The position numbers and the translations under genes are program-made. The notes under the pieces are model-generated. The model had not been told where the DNA came from, ran no database searches, and was given only the letters and a program-made list of their open reading frames with translations. From the NCBI GenBank assembly GCA_025716855.1, contig JAIXMQ010000212.1, positions 1-11,590 of the forward strand: a stretch of DNA of 11,590 nucleotides, given 5' to 3'. Below, piece after piece: positions 1 through 7,457 of the stretch. Each line of letters begins with the position of its first letter. Position 1 is the stretch's first letter. This stretch comes from Pilaira anomala. Its lineage: Eukaryota; Mucoromycota; Mucoromycetes; Mucorales; Mucoraceae.

Positions 1-1577
1 GCAACCTCTAAAGATCTATATATATATATATTAAAGTTAGCACATTTAATGTTGCAAGATTTTAAAATTATTTGCATACCTTTTAAGCTCCAAGTAATCT
101 GGATCCGAGAACAATTGATGCTTCCATACTGGATGGGTGAGCATTAAATTTCGCATGTACACAGAGTCTTGCAAAAAAGTTATACGAAGCGTAAGTAACA
201 AGTTCAAGAAACTTTCAGCAGCAGCAGTTTGCGCTGCAGTACCACTACGTACTCTGCTCAGCCATTCACTAGCTTCAGGAAAGACTTTTGACTGTAATTC
301 TTCTGAAGGTATAACTGCATCCCTTGGAAGATAAAAGGCCCAACCATGTTCTGCAGGAAATCCGGCCAAAGCACGCATGATACCACGAGGAAGTCCTGTC
401 AAGTAAGCACCATTCATTGAACTGTTATTCCATCTACCCATACGTCTAATATCAGATTCTGGAACACCTTGCAAGTCTGCCATTCTTGCAGCAGAGCCAC
501 GACCAACATGGGTTTTTTTTGATGAAGTGATTCCACAAGCTTTAAAAGCATTATCAATGGCAGTAAGATGACTTTTGTAGGGCCATTCAGCTTTCAAGTT
601 ATCATTGGTATGCTTGAGAATTTTTATGTCAAACCAGTCCTCAGAGGTAGCAAAGCTAGGAAAAGGCTCATTGTCAACTTGATAGCGAGCGAAAAAGTAA
701 GTGCCAAGCATCATAAAGGGACAAATTTCCACTCTTTTGTTTCTAATACATGCTCCAACTTCCAATCTTCCATGTTTATTTGTCTTTCCTTGTCTTATTA
801 CCAAGATAATAGCAGGACATCTCATAGATCCTTCGCCTTCCAAGTTAGTTACCTGAAGATCAGGAAGTTCAGCTTTTCTAGCTGATTCACCACGAAGAAG
901 ACAAAAATGGGACAACAAAAAAGCCAAAGCATTACGCAAATTGTTGGTATTATTCTTGCTGAAGTAAAAACTAACAAGCGAGGCAATTTGGTCGGTAGTT
1001 GTATACCCATCCATGATAGTTCCAATTCCACGATCGACATAGTTGTCTTTTCTTATTTGCTCTTCTTCCAACAAAGCCATTTCCAAGAGACCAGTAATAG
1101 CTTGTCTTGGATGAGGATTGGAATTGATATTCATCAATGATTGCTGCTTCCATAAATGAACTAAGGCTGCACCATACTGATTTAATGTTGCAAACCTAAT
1201 TCTACGGCAAGGGAGACCTTCTTCACTTTCTTGATTTTCAGTTGCTTTTCTTTTATGTCGAGATATTCTTCCTTTGACCTAATAACAAAGTTCTGTCAGA
1301 TTTATTGATAAAAAAAAAAAAAAAAAAAAAAAAAACTTACTGCATCATCTAAGAAATAATGAGCTTTTTCTCCAGTAACAATGTATCTCTGTTCGAGTGG
1401 CTGATAGTGGAACTTATAATCACACCATGCACGAAATTCAGCAATCTTTGGATCATAAGCCTTACTAGTGTTAAGAGGACGAGCTTGAGTTGTTCTTTGC
1501 ATTGATTCTCTCATTTCCATCTCAACTCTTGCTCTTGAAGAACTGGAGATGGGTACAACAGAGTTAAATCCAGACAT
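1..1577 (-). CDS. Crypton/Ndc10-type tyrosine recombinase, spliced, 3' end off window
   Basis: Likely a DNA-cutting tyrosine recombinase of the fungal Crypton/Ndc10-like group, acting in the nucleus. Spliced model (minus): exon 1 1577-1341 (79 codons), intron 1340-1279, exon 2 1278-80, intron 79-16, exon 3 from 15 off the edge. The junctions keep one open frame; the first intron has GTAAG and a CTGAC branch, the second GTATGC, TGCTAAC and ATAG. Residues in the spliced protein: N-terminal SAM-like segment about 30-79; Arg208 in LLRGESAR; Lys244 in RQGKTNK; His336 and Arg339 in HVGRGSAAR; Trp362 in GRW; Tyr371 in GAYLTG. This is the complete R-K-HxxR-W-Y catalytic set, so the enzyme looks active. 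About 483 residues are visible. Cryptons often carry a C-terminal GCR1_C DNA-binding domain, which would lie outside the window. Family assignment is by motif recognition, not by search. A domesticated Ndc10-like host gene is the alternative. Confidence 0.85.
16..31. repeat. (TA)n tract ending at a 3' splice site
   Basis: A dinucleotide run that on the minus strand ends directly in the AG acceptor at 17-16 of the second recombinase intron. The branch site TGCTAAC lies just upstream of it in sense direction. Confidence 0.8.
1310..1335. repeat. Poly(A)/poly(T) tract of 26 inside recombinase intron 1
   Basis: A 26-base A run on the plus strand. In the sense of the gene it is poly(T) and begins directly after the 5' splice site GTAAG at 1340-1336. 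It makes up almost half of the 62-nt intron. Confidence 0.9.
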
Positions 1578-1663
1578 GTTTAAGTAGATGTATAAGTGTA
1601 TAGTGTATACAGATAAAAGTTTTAATAGAAGAAAGTATAATTTCTATCTTCATTGAGCTGCCC

Positions 1664-1671
1664 TTTTTATA
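1664..1671 (-). promoter_or_regulatory. TATA box of the recombinase gene
   Basis: On the minus strand this reads TATAAAAA, followed by GGG, about 90 nt upstream of the ATG at 1577. The position and sequence fit a core promoter element. There is no experimental support. Confidence 0.4.
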
Positions 1672-1673
1672 TC

Positions 1674-2040
1674 ATTTTTTTTTTATGCTTGTATCTTCTA
1701 GCATCTTCCAGAGATTTCTCTTTGACCTATATACATCTGTATTTCTAAGCACCATTTTCAATTAAAATTAAGCTGATAATTGTAAAATATTATCTCTATG
1801 TACATGTAAATGTCAAATATACATGACATAGTATGGTAACTTGACAACATATATGCTGTTGTATGGATGATTTATGCAAGACACATTTTTTATTTATAAA
1901 ATCTGAAGTTAAATTATTGCTTTCAGTAGCCAATAGAATTACATTTCTTAGAAGGAAACTGCGATTTAATTATTACTTTTAGGAAACCTACAGGGTGGCG
2001 CCCCGAGAAAGTTTCCCAGCTAAAAAATTGGAGATAACTC
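1674..2040. other. Intergenic stretch between recombinase promoter and RT fragment
   Basis: AT-rich sequence with no open frame or repeat that I can support. The only GC-rich patch is TGGCGCCCC at 1996-2004, just before the reverse transcriptase fragment. No LTR, gag-like frame or protease motif is visible here. Confidence 0.5.
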
Positions 2041-2055
2041 CTTTATATATCTAAA

Positions 2056-2925
2056 TTGTTAGAATTAGATATGATCGAGCCTTGTTCTGGACCATGGGCT
2101 GCTGCTGTAGTATTGGTATCTAATGATAAAGAGAATAGACAACCGCGAAGAAGATTCAAAAAGATGAATAGAACACCACGAATCAAAACGGGTACCAGTA
2201 ACATGAAACCGCAGGCTATCTGGATGGTATCGCTAAAAGATAGCAAGACAGATAATCAAGATGAAACCGAAGAAGCGGAATTGAGTACTTTGGAAGCAAT
2301 GAGATATGGTATCAATGATTCTGGTGGACATATTGTGGAGATTGTAGTACCCAAAACAATAGCAGGGATCAAGGATCTTTATCGTTTATGTTTGAATTAT
2401 AGGCCAATTAATCTAGCTGTCCTAGATACTGGATTTCCAATTCCTAATATCAATGCTTTACTCACGCTGTTAGCCAATGCGACATATTATTTGGTCTTTG
2501 ATTGTCTCAAGGGTTTTTGGCCGTTGGAATTGGATGAAGCCAGCAGAGACTTTACAGGGTTTGCTACTACCTTTGGACAATACAGGTGGAAAAGGTTACC
2601 AATGGGTTTAAAAGTGAGTCCACAGGCCTGGCAATTTTGTATGGATGGTATCTTCTTTGAGGAGTTAAATAAGTTCTTCCTTATTTATATTGACGATGGC
2701 CTAGTATTCTCACAGTCTTTTGATGATCATCTCATACATTTAGAGAAGATTTTAACTAAAGCCGAAAAAGCAAACTTGTCGTTATCGGTATCAAAATGCA
2801 AATTTGGATATCAAGATGTAAAATTGCTCGGACATATCGTAGGAAAAGATGGTTTTAGAATGGATCCTGCTAAAATTGAGAAGATATTGAAGTGGCCTAA
2901 ACCTACATGTGTAACAGAAATGTAA
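2056..2925 (+). CDS. Ty3/Gypsy-type reverse transcriptase domain, isolated and truncated
   Basis: Encodes RNA-dependent DNA polymerase palm and fingers of a Ty3/Gypsy retrotransposon. Motifs in order (residues from 2056): IEPCSGPW 7-14, VVLV 18-21, RLCLNYRPIN 110-119, LVFDCLKG with catalytic Asp149, RLPMGLKVSPQ 180-190, YIDDG 211-215 with Asp213 and Asp214, and the thumb-side LLGHIVGKDGFRMD 257-270. All three catalytic aspartates are present. No gag, protease, RNase H, integrase or LTR is seen on either side; the frame stops where RNase H normally begins. About 70-85 extra, charged residues (roughly 22-108) separate the VVLV strand from RLCLNYR, where the family usually has only a few. The true start is unclear: the open frame reaches back to a TAA at 2035-2037, and the first ATG is at 2071. 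Probably an inactive fragment, although the open frame itself is intact. Confidence 0.8.
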   Translation: MLELDMIEPCSGPWAAAVVLVSNDKENRQPRRRFKKMNRTPRIKTGTSNMKPQAIWMVSLKDSKTDNQDETEEAELSTLEAMRYGINDSGGHIVEIVVPKTIAGIKDLYRLCLNYRPINLAVLDTGFPIPNINALLTLLANATYYLVFDCLKGFWPLELDEASRDFTGFATTFGQYRWKRLPMGLKVSPQAWQFCMDGIFFEELNKFFLIYIDDGLVFSQSFDDHLIHLEKILTKAEKANLSLSVSKCKFGYQDVKLLGHIVGKDGFRMDPAKIEKILKWPKPTCVTEM

Positions 2926-3087
2926 GAGTTAGACTCTGTATTGTCACACTTAATCCTTATTTATATTTATCCAAATTATTATTATTAAACCTCAGTTATA
3001 ATCTATCTTTGTTCTGCTACCTCTTACAATTGGTGGAGTAGCTTAAATATTAAATTTTATTTTTACAAAATATCTATTTTCTGAAAC
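2926..3087. other. Spacer between RT fragment and coiled-coil gene
   Basis: A short AT-rich interval, expected to hold the promoter of the following gene. No clear TATA box stands out; TTTATATTTAT at about 2960 is the nearest candidate. A donor-like GTAAGA overlaps the RT stop, but no matching exon that would continue the polymerase was found. Confidence 0.4.
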
Positions 3088-3900
3088 ATGGAAGGCCATG
3101 ATGTTTGGGGGGGATATGTCCCAACTCAAGCAGTTGAGAATCACGATCAATTAAATCAATTACAGTCAGAATTGTATCAAGGATTTCAACAGCGATACGA
3201 TATAGAAATGGAAGGTTGGAGAAAATCAGTTTCGACCCAACATGAAAATATCATTCGGGAAAAAGATAAGAGTTTTGAAGAGCATTTGAAATTGAAGGAA
3301 ACTCAGTTTAACGCTGAACTAGATCAGTGGAAAAAACATGCTGAAAGTATAGAACGAGCATGGAAAGAAGATGTAGTTAGAAAGGTTGAAGCTGAGAGAG
3401 ATATTCAGCAATATCGATTGTCTACAATTAAAGAACTGCATTTGGAACAATACAATGAGCTCAAACATGAAGTAGGAGAACTTAGAAAGACGATCAGCTC
3501 TTTGGAATTGGATTTATCTCGAGCTCAAGTAAAAGAAGCTATGTTAGAAGAACGCCATGTGGAATTAAACAAACGTCTTCAAAAACAAGTAGCTATCTTG
3601 GATGAGGAAAAGGAGTCTTTGTTGCAAGAAATTGCGCAATTACAGACTATTAATGACAAAAAAGGATGGAAAATTCAGAAGCTTAATAAAGAAGTGGAAG
3701 ATTTGGCCAATCAATTGTTAAAACACTTTCACGAAAAATCGGATATGGGAAGTGAACACGAGATGAGTGGTTCACAAGGACCAGTTCAAGGGAACCATCA
3801 ACAGCAAAATTGGGAGAATGAATCTAGTTTTTCTGAGGAATCATCAGCTGTTGAGACCATCATTCGAAATAATGAAGGTCATACCGAAACGAGTGGATGA
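3088..3900 (+). CDS. Coiled-coil protein of unknown function (270 aa)
   Basis: I do not recognise a family. The 270-residue frame is intact and has no visible intron. The ATG at 3088 is in a good context (A at -3, G at +4). Residues about 20-215 are rich in Glu, Lys, Gln and Leu, with heptad-like spacing and almost no Pro or Gly, which predicts a long helical coiled coil. Residues 216-270 are polar and probably disordered (Ser, Gln, Asn, Glu). Tryptophans recur at positions 44, 81, 92 and 194, often followed by Lys or Arg (WRK, WKK, WKE). There is no signal peptide or membrane segment. It could be a host structural or scaffold protein or an accessory protein of a mobile element. It lies 162 bp downstream of a reverse transcriptase fragment in the same direction, but its codon use and position give no sign that it belongs to that element. 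Confidence 0.7.
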   Translation: MEGHDVWGGYVPTQAVENHDQLNQLQSELYQGFQQRYDIEMEGWRKSVSTQHENIIREKDKSFEEHLKLKETQFNAELDQWKKHAESIERAWKEDVVRKVEAERDIQQYRLSTIKELHLEQYNELKHEVGELRKTISSLELDLSRAQVKEAMLEERHVELNKRLQKQVAILDEEKESLLQEIAQLQTINDKKGWKIQKLNKEVEDLANQLLKHFHEKSDMGSEHEMSGSQGPVQGNHQQQNWENESSFSEESSAVETIIRNNEGHTETSG

Positions 3901-3945
3901 CAGTCAGTCAGGATTAATACTAGCCATATTGATTCTAACGGTCGA

Positions 3946-3951
3946 AATAAA
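3946..3951 (+). terminator. Possible polyadenylation signal of the coiled-coil gene
   Basis: AATAAA about 46 nt after the TGA stop at 3898-3900. This spacing is plausible for a 3' processing signal. The hexamer is common in AT-rich DNA, so confidence is low. Confidence 0.35.
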
Positions 3952-4034
3952 GGTAGACATAAGACACCTACTGTTTTTTGAATATGAATTTGCGCTGGGA
4001 TTAGAAAAATTTTGCATTGACCTTAAAAAAATAC

Positions 4035-4089
4035 TTGCGCCAAAGTAAAAATAATTTTGGCGTTGCTTAGTAATAAATTTTGCGCCAAG
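4035..4089. promoter_or_regulatory. Cluster of three CGCCAA motifs upstream of the transposase
   Basis: TTGCGCCAAA at 4035-4044, TTTTGGCG at 4055-4062 (opposite orientation) and TTTTGCGCCAAGA at 4077-4089. The first two can form a hairpin with a 7-bp CGCCAAA stem. GC-containing motifs repeated in an otherwise A/T stretch about 90-145 bp before the ATG suggest protein binding sites. They resemble E2F-type sites (TTTGGCGC) or subterminal transposase sites. Which of these they are cannot be decided from the sequence. Confidence 0.4.
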
Positions 4090-4177
4090 AGATTAAAAAA
4101 AAAAAATATAATAACCAAAAGATTGTAAGCGATTCATTTGCTTTTTTCTTTTATTTAATTCAAATATTCTAACAAAC

Positions 4178-5569
4178 ATGCAAAACTTTAGCGAATTTAT
4201 TACTAATAGAGAAATTATTTCAGATAATGATATGGATACTTCATCTGATGATTATATGGAAGTAGATGAGAAACAGGAAATTGAAATTGACCATTTTAAT
4301 TTGAGTAAAGAATGGGTTGAGAAAATAAAACAAATTGGCAATTCATTATCTTGTGTACATGAATTTATGGATGTTGATGCACCAGAAGAAATCAAAGATG
4401 AAGATTCATTTGGCGATGCATTTCTTTTTGCAGAATCAATGCCATTAAAGAAAAAGCACAAGACTCCTGTAGCTAATACTCGAGGCTCTTACAGGAAATA
4501 TACTGTTGAACAAATTGAAAAACTCTTTGATTTAATCATTGAAGAAGGCTTTACTACCAAAGATGCAGCTTTAGTCACTGGGATTAATATTCGTACTGCT
4601 CAAAATTATGTAAAAACATATAATAATGATCCGCAGAAACGACTTCCAGGATCTTATAACAAACCTCGTGGAAGACCTTGTTCAAAGTTAACTGAGGAGC
4701 ATTCTAAATTTCTTGTTGACTATGTCAAAAAGAATACTACTGCTGTATTAGATGAGTTGAAGTTAAAACTTTTTGAGAAATTTGAGGGTTTGAAAATCTC
4801 TATTTCTGCCATTCACAAACATTTAGTACATAAACATAACATTAATTTAAAGAAACTTGAAAAGATACCAACAGCGAGAAATTCTGACAGAGTAATAGCA
4901 TTGCGAAAAGCGATTGTTGAGCAGTATAAGAATGATACAGCCATGGATTTTTCCAATAATTGTGTTTTCATTGATGAAGCAGGTTTCAATTTACATACTC
5001 AGAGAAACCACGGCCGTTCATTAAAAGGCACACCTGCAAAGAGCACTGTACCAACTGGAAAGGGGGTTACATTTACAATTTTAGGTGCAATTTCTCAAGC
5101 AGGTATCATAAATATTGGGGTTAAAAAACCAGAATCAGCTTCTTCTAAAAAAAGAAAGGCAGATGGTAAGGAAGTAAAAATAAATGGTAAAGTTGGAACA
5201 AGAACTGAGCACTTCTTGGCCTACATAACCAACGTAATGAATACACTAGATAAAAATAATATAAAGGGTCAGTATATTGTTATGGATAATGCACCTATTC
5301 ATAAGCCAAAAGTGATCAAAGCATTAATCGAAGAACGAGGACATAAATGCATATATTTACCACCATATTCTCCTTTCTTGAATCCAATTGAGGAATTTTG
5401 GTCAAAAGTAAAAGCTGGTGTTAGAAGAACACCATTGACGGCAGATGATCGTCTCACAGATCGTATATGTGAATCGGCTAGAAAAGTAACAAAAAAAGAT
5501 TGTAAGGGGTGGATTGAGCACTCAAAGTCTTTTTTCGAGAAGTGCTTAAATGAGGAAAGAAATATTTAA
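4178..5569 (+). CDS. Tc1/mariner-like DD34E transposase (463 aa)
   Basis: Cut-and-paste DNA transposase. The order is as in Tc1/mariner: an acidic N-terminal extension (residues 1-90); a first helix-turn-helix of about 103-150 with a TTKDAALVTG-type core; a GRPR-like linker KPRGRPCSK (162-170); a second DNA-binding region of about 170-230; then the DDE catalytic domain. Catalytic residues are Asp266 in VFIDEAGF, Asp370 in IVMDNAPIH and Glu405 in LNPIEEFW, with 34 residues between the last two (DD34E, the Tc1 spacing). A basic patch KKRK (324-327) inside the catalytic domain may be a nuclear signal. The frame is full length for the family with an unusually long N-terminus, and it is uninterrupted, so the protein could be active. 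However, no terminal inverted repeats were found by eye on either side. It may be an old copy that lost its ends, or a domesticated gene. Confidence 0.9.
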   Translation: MQNFSEFITNREIISDNDMDTSSDDYMEVDEKQEIEIDHFNLSKEWVEKIKQIGNSLSCVHEFMDVDAPEEIKDEDSFGDAFLFAESMPLKKKHKTPVANTRGSYRKYTVEQIEKLFDLIIEEGFTTKDAALVTGINIRTAQNYVKTYNNDPQKRLPGSYNKPRGRPCSKLTEEHSKFLVDYVKKNTTAVLDELKLKLFEKFEGLKISISAIHKHLVHKHNINLKKLEKIPTARNSDRVIALRKAIVEQYKNDTAMDFSNNCVFIDEAGFNLHTQRNHGRSLKGTPAKSTVPTGKGVTFTILGAISQAGIINIGVKKPESASSKKRKADGKEVKINGKVGTRTEHFLAYITNVMNTLDKNNIKGQYIVMDNAPIHKPKVIKALIEERGHKCIYLPPYSPFLNPIEEFWSKVKAGVRRTPLTADDRLTDRICESARKVTKKDCKGWIEHSKSFFEKCLNEERNI

Positions 5570-5678
5570 AATGGTAAATTATTAGTCGTTAGGGGTTCAG
5601 CGTTCAATAGACGTACTTTGAATCCTCAATGAGATTTGAATATCATAAAACATAAACATATTATTTTGAAGAAATAGC

Positions 5679-5703
5679 AATAATAATAATAATAATAATA
5701 ATA
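5679..5703. repeat. (AAT)n microsatellite
   Basis: About eight AAT units in the 3' flank of the transposase gene. They are followed at 5708-5713 by AATAAA, a possible polyadenylation signal, though it is 140 nt beyond the stop. Confidence 0.85.
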
Positions 5704-5713
5704 AAACAATAAA

Positions 5714-5984
5714 AGCAATAAAAAAAACTTATTGACATTATAGGATAAATAAATCTTTCAGTGACATAAACTCAATTCATAGTAAACGCATTGAATAGTT
5801 TAAATAATAATTTACAGCATATGATTTTCTAATTTTTTGACCAAAAACAGTTTGAGACTGTATAAAAATTAATAAAAACATAGCCAATCACATAAATTTA
5901 TACACATGACGCAGCAAAAAAATTTCCTTGGTTTTGTTTTTTTTTTCTTTTTCTTCCCAACACTCATAAAAACAACAACTCTTT
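5714..5984. other. Intergenic AT-rich stretch
   Basis: No gene seen. ACTGTA occurs at about 5854-5859, as expected for a Tc1/mariner right end (complement TACAGT). No matching left end exists upstream of the transposase, so it is not called as a terminal repeat. Confidence 0.4.
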
Positions 5985-6375
5985 GCTAGGCTTTGAAACG
6001 CGACAACCACTCCATATAACGAGGGATTTTACAAGTTATATGATAGTGCGCAAGAGAAGAAGGTTATGGAGACACTTGGCAGCTATCCAAAGCTGCGACA
6101 ATGGCGCCCGTCTGTGTGATAGTAGACTTTATCGTTTTGCTGTTACCTGGTGGTAATCGTTCTCAACCTTCTTATTTTATGGGGCAGACAAGATGATAGA
6201 AAAGATGCAGCTAGGCTTTGAAATGCGACGCAACATTACGACATATCAAATGGACTTTTGAAAGATATGCCCTACTGTGCTGTAAGGTATTGTTTTGGAC
6301 TAGACAGCCATCCCTGGTTGTGACAAATGCCTCCGCTTGTGTGATGGTAGACTTTATCGTTTTTCTGTTGCCTGA
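5985..6375 (-). repeat. Two diverged copies of a 225-bp repeat unit, coding remnant on minus strand
   Basis: Copy 1 begins at 5985 and copy 2 at 6210. Both start GCTAGGCTTTGAAA and both contain GTGTGAT(A/G)GTAGACTTTATCG (6114 and 6339), with the same 225-bp offset at both blocks. The central part is strongly diverged. Read on the minus strand, both copies give GN(S/R)KTIKSTITQ followed by a variable part and the same ending FKA plus TAG stop (5988-5986 and 6213-6211). Most differences within the conserved peptide are silent. Copy 1 has an internal TAA at 6066-6064; copy 2 is open from 6393 to the stop. This looks like a tandem-duplicated 3' portion of a gene of unknown family, now decaying. 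A non-coding repeat is the alternative. Confidence 0.5.
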
Positions 6376-6487
6376 CGCTGGCTTTCCATGCATGCCTATA
6401 CTTTTCCAATCATTTTGTATTATGAAAATTGAAAATAATGATGGAGGGTTTAAGTGTCAAATTATATATATTTATATTCTTTATCAA

Positions 6488-6722
6488 TACTAACTATAAT
6501 TTTGTTTGATTTTAGAAACAATACGCAACCTATATTAAGTGGATTTCTTCGGAACTGACCACTTCAACTTTAAATAGCACAGGTTTTAACCTTAACAAGC
6601 CTGATTGCTCTCCATGGATTTACTCTACACTCAATATCTCATTGTGGTTAAGTTCTTTTGATCAATTAATTTTCATATCCTTGCACATTATTAGAATATT
6701 TGTGAAGAAGTACAACTACTAA
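6488..6722 (+). other. Orphan exon-like segment with perfect branch site
   Basis: TACTAAC at 6488-6494 matches the ideal fungal branch site. A T-rich tract and TTTTAG (AG at 6514-6515) follow. From 6516 there is an open frame of 68 codons to TAA at 6720-6722, with no gap. It could be the last exon of a gene. No upstream exon in the matching phase was found; nearby donor-like sites at 6417 and 6454 give the wrong phase. The peptide is not recognised and has a hydrophobic C-terminal half. It may be a decayed gene or a chance open frame. Confidence 0.3.
6537..6564 (+). other. Imperfect hairpin with TTCG tetraloop
   Basis: AAGTGG at 6537-6542 pairs with CCACTT at 6559-6564. Inside it, TTC and GAA close a C(TTCG)G loop, which in RNA is an extra-stable tetraloop. 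The stem is interrupted by an internal loop. It lies within the orphan exon-like segment and may be chance. Confidence 0.25.
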
Positions 6723-6849
6723 ATATTATATTGTAAATTTTGAATACGTTGAAGATAAATAATAGTAGTTGCCATTGTAACAATAAAATTGCTATGGTGA
6801 TAGTTTATTTAAGTTGCTTACTGTTGTTAGTTATCTTTCTTGACTATAT

Positions 6850-7026
6850 TACCGTACCCGCTCTATTTAAGGCCGTTCGATTTAAGGCCATTTCCGATTT
6901 AAGGCCGCAATTTCCTGAATATTTTGCCTATTTTAACTTTTTTCAAGGCATAAATAAGGCCATGACACGATTTAAGACCGCAAAAGTCTGAAATGTTTTA
7001 CGGCCTTATATAGAGCGGGTACTGTA
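6850..7026. mobile_element. MITE with 25-bp terminal inverted repeats and TA target duplication
   Basis: A non-autonomous DNA element of 173 bp (6852-7024) flanked by TA at 6850-6851 and 7025-7026. The left end begins CCGTACCCGCTC and the right end, read inward, CAGTACCCGCTC. Over 25 bp they differ at two positions (the CCGT/CAGT base and one T/A in CTATTTAAGG/CTATATAAGG). A CAGT start next to a TA duplication is typical of Tc1/mariner/pogo elements. Inside are spaced copies of TTTAAGGCC (6865, 6881, 6898) plus variants near 6955 and 6971, probably transposase binding sites. It has no coding capacity. Whether the transposase at 4178-5569 could move it cannot be said, because that gene's own ends are unknown. 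Confidence 0.88.
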
Positions 7027-7456
7027 TGCACCTTGTGTTTATTGTGAGTACAGTGTTTTCTGATAGGTTGCTATACATTTTAAATGATTGTTGTTTGAAA
7101 AAAAAAGTCTATTACCTGCTTTGGCCTTTGGGAGTTCTGACTCTGTAATAGCTAATTTTTTAAGAAAAAAAAAGTGACTTGTTGTCATTCTGACTGTTTT
7201 GGGGAATGTTTTCGCCGTCGCTTCTGAATTAAACCCCTTTTTACTGTGTCAAGATTAACCCTGATAAGTGCAAGAAACCTCAAACTCAAGGCTCCTTTGA
7301 TTTATATATGAATTGTTATCATATGAATTATATTTTTTTATCACTATATATATAGCTATTTTTTTTTATCATTTTCAATAAAAAAAAACACACCTTTATT
7401 TTCAGTTTAACCCTTTTCATTATTTCTGACTTAAAATTAATCCCACACAACACTGT
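7027..7456. other. Intergenic AT-rich stretch
   Basis: Pyrimidine- and adenine-rich sequence with several A or T runs of 8-9 bases. An acceptor-like TTTTCAG occurs near 7400. No open frame, RNA gene or repeat is supported. Confidence 0.45.
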
Positions 7457-7457
7457 G

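Noticed and set aside
137..1153. Plus-strand and other-frame ORFs over the recombinase (137-334, 568-885, 907-1140 and similar)
   Set aside because: They are antisense or out-of-frame shadows of a gene whose catalytic motifs are clear on the minus strand.
1996..2004. TGGCGCCCC resembling a retroviral-type primer binding site before the RT fragment
   Set aside because: Extending the complement does not give a tRNA 3' end with a T-loop TTCGA motif, and no LTR ends just before it.
2925..2960. Donor GTAAGA at the end of the RT frame as a splice into RNase H sequence
   Set aside because: No downstream segment resembles the expected continuation of a Ty3/Gypsy polyprotein.
3767..4048. ORF of 93 codons overlapping the end of the coiled-coil gene
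   Set aside because: It is a frame-shifted shadow of the gene's 3' end that runs on into non-coding DNA; no splice signal joins it convincingly.
5840..5870. ACTGTA as the right terminal repeat of the transposase element
   Set aside because: No counterpart beginning CAGTCTCAAAC was found upstream of the gene, so one end alone is not evidence.
6740..6991. 83-codon ORF across the MITE
   Set aside because: It begins in flanking DNA and runs into the element; its open frame is accidental and has no coding features.
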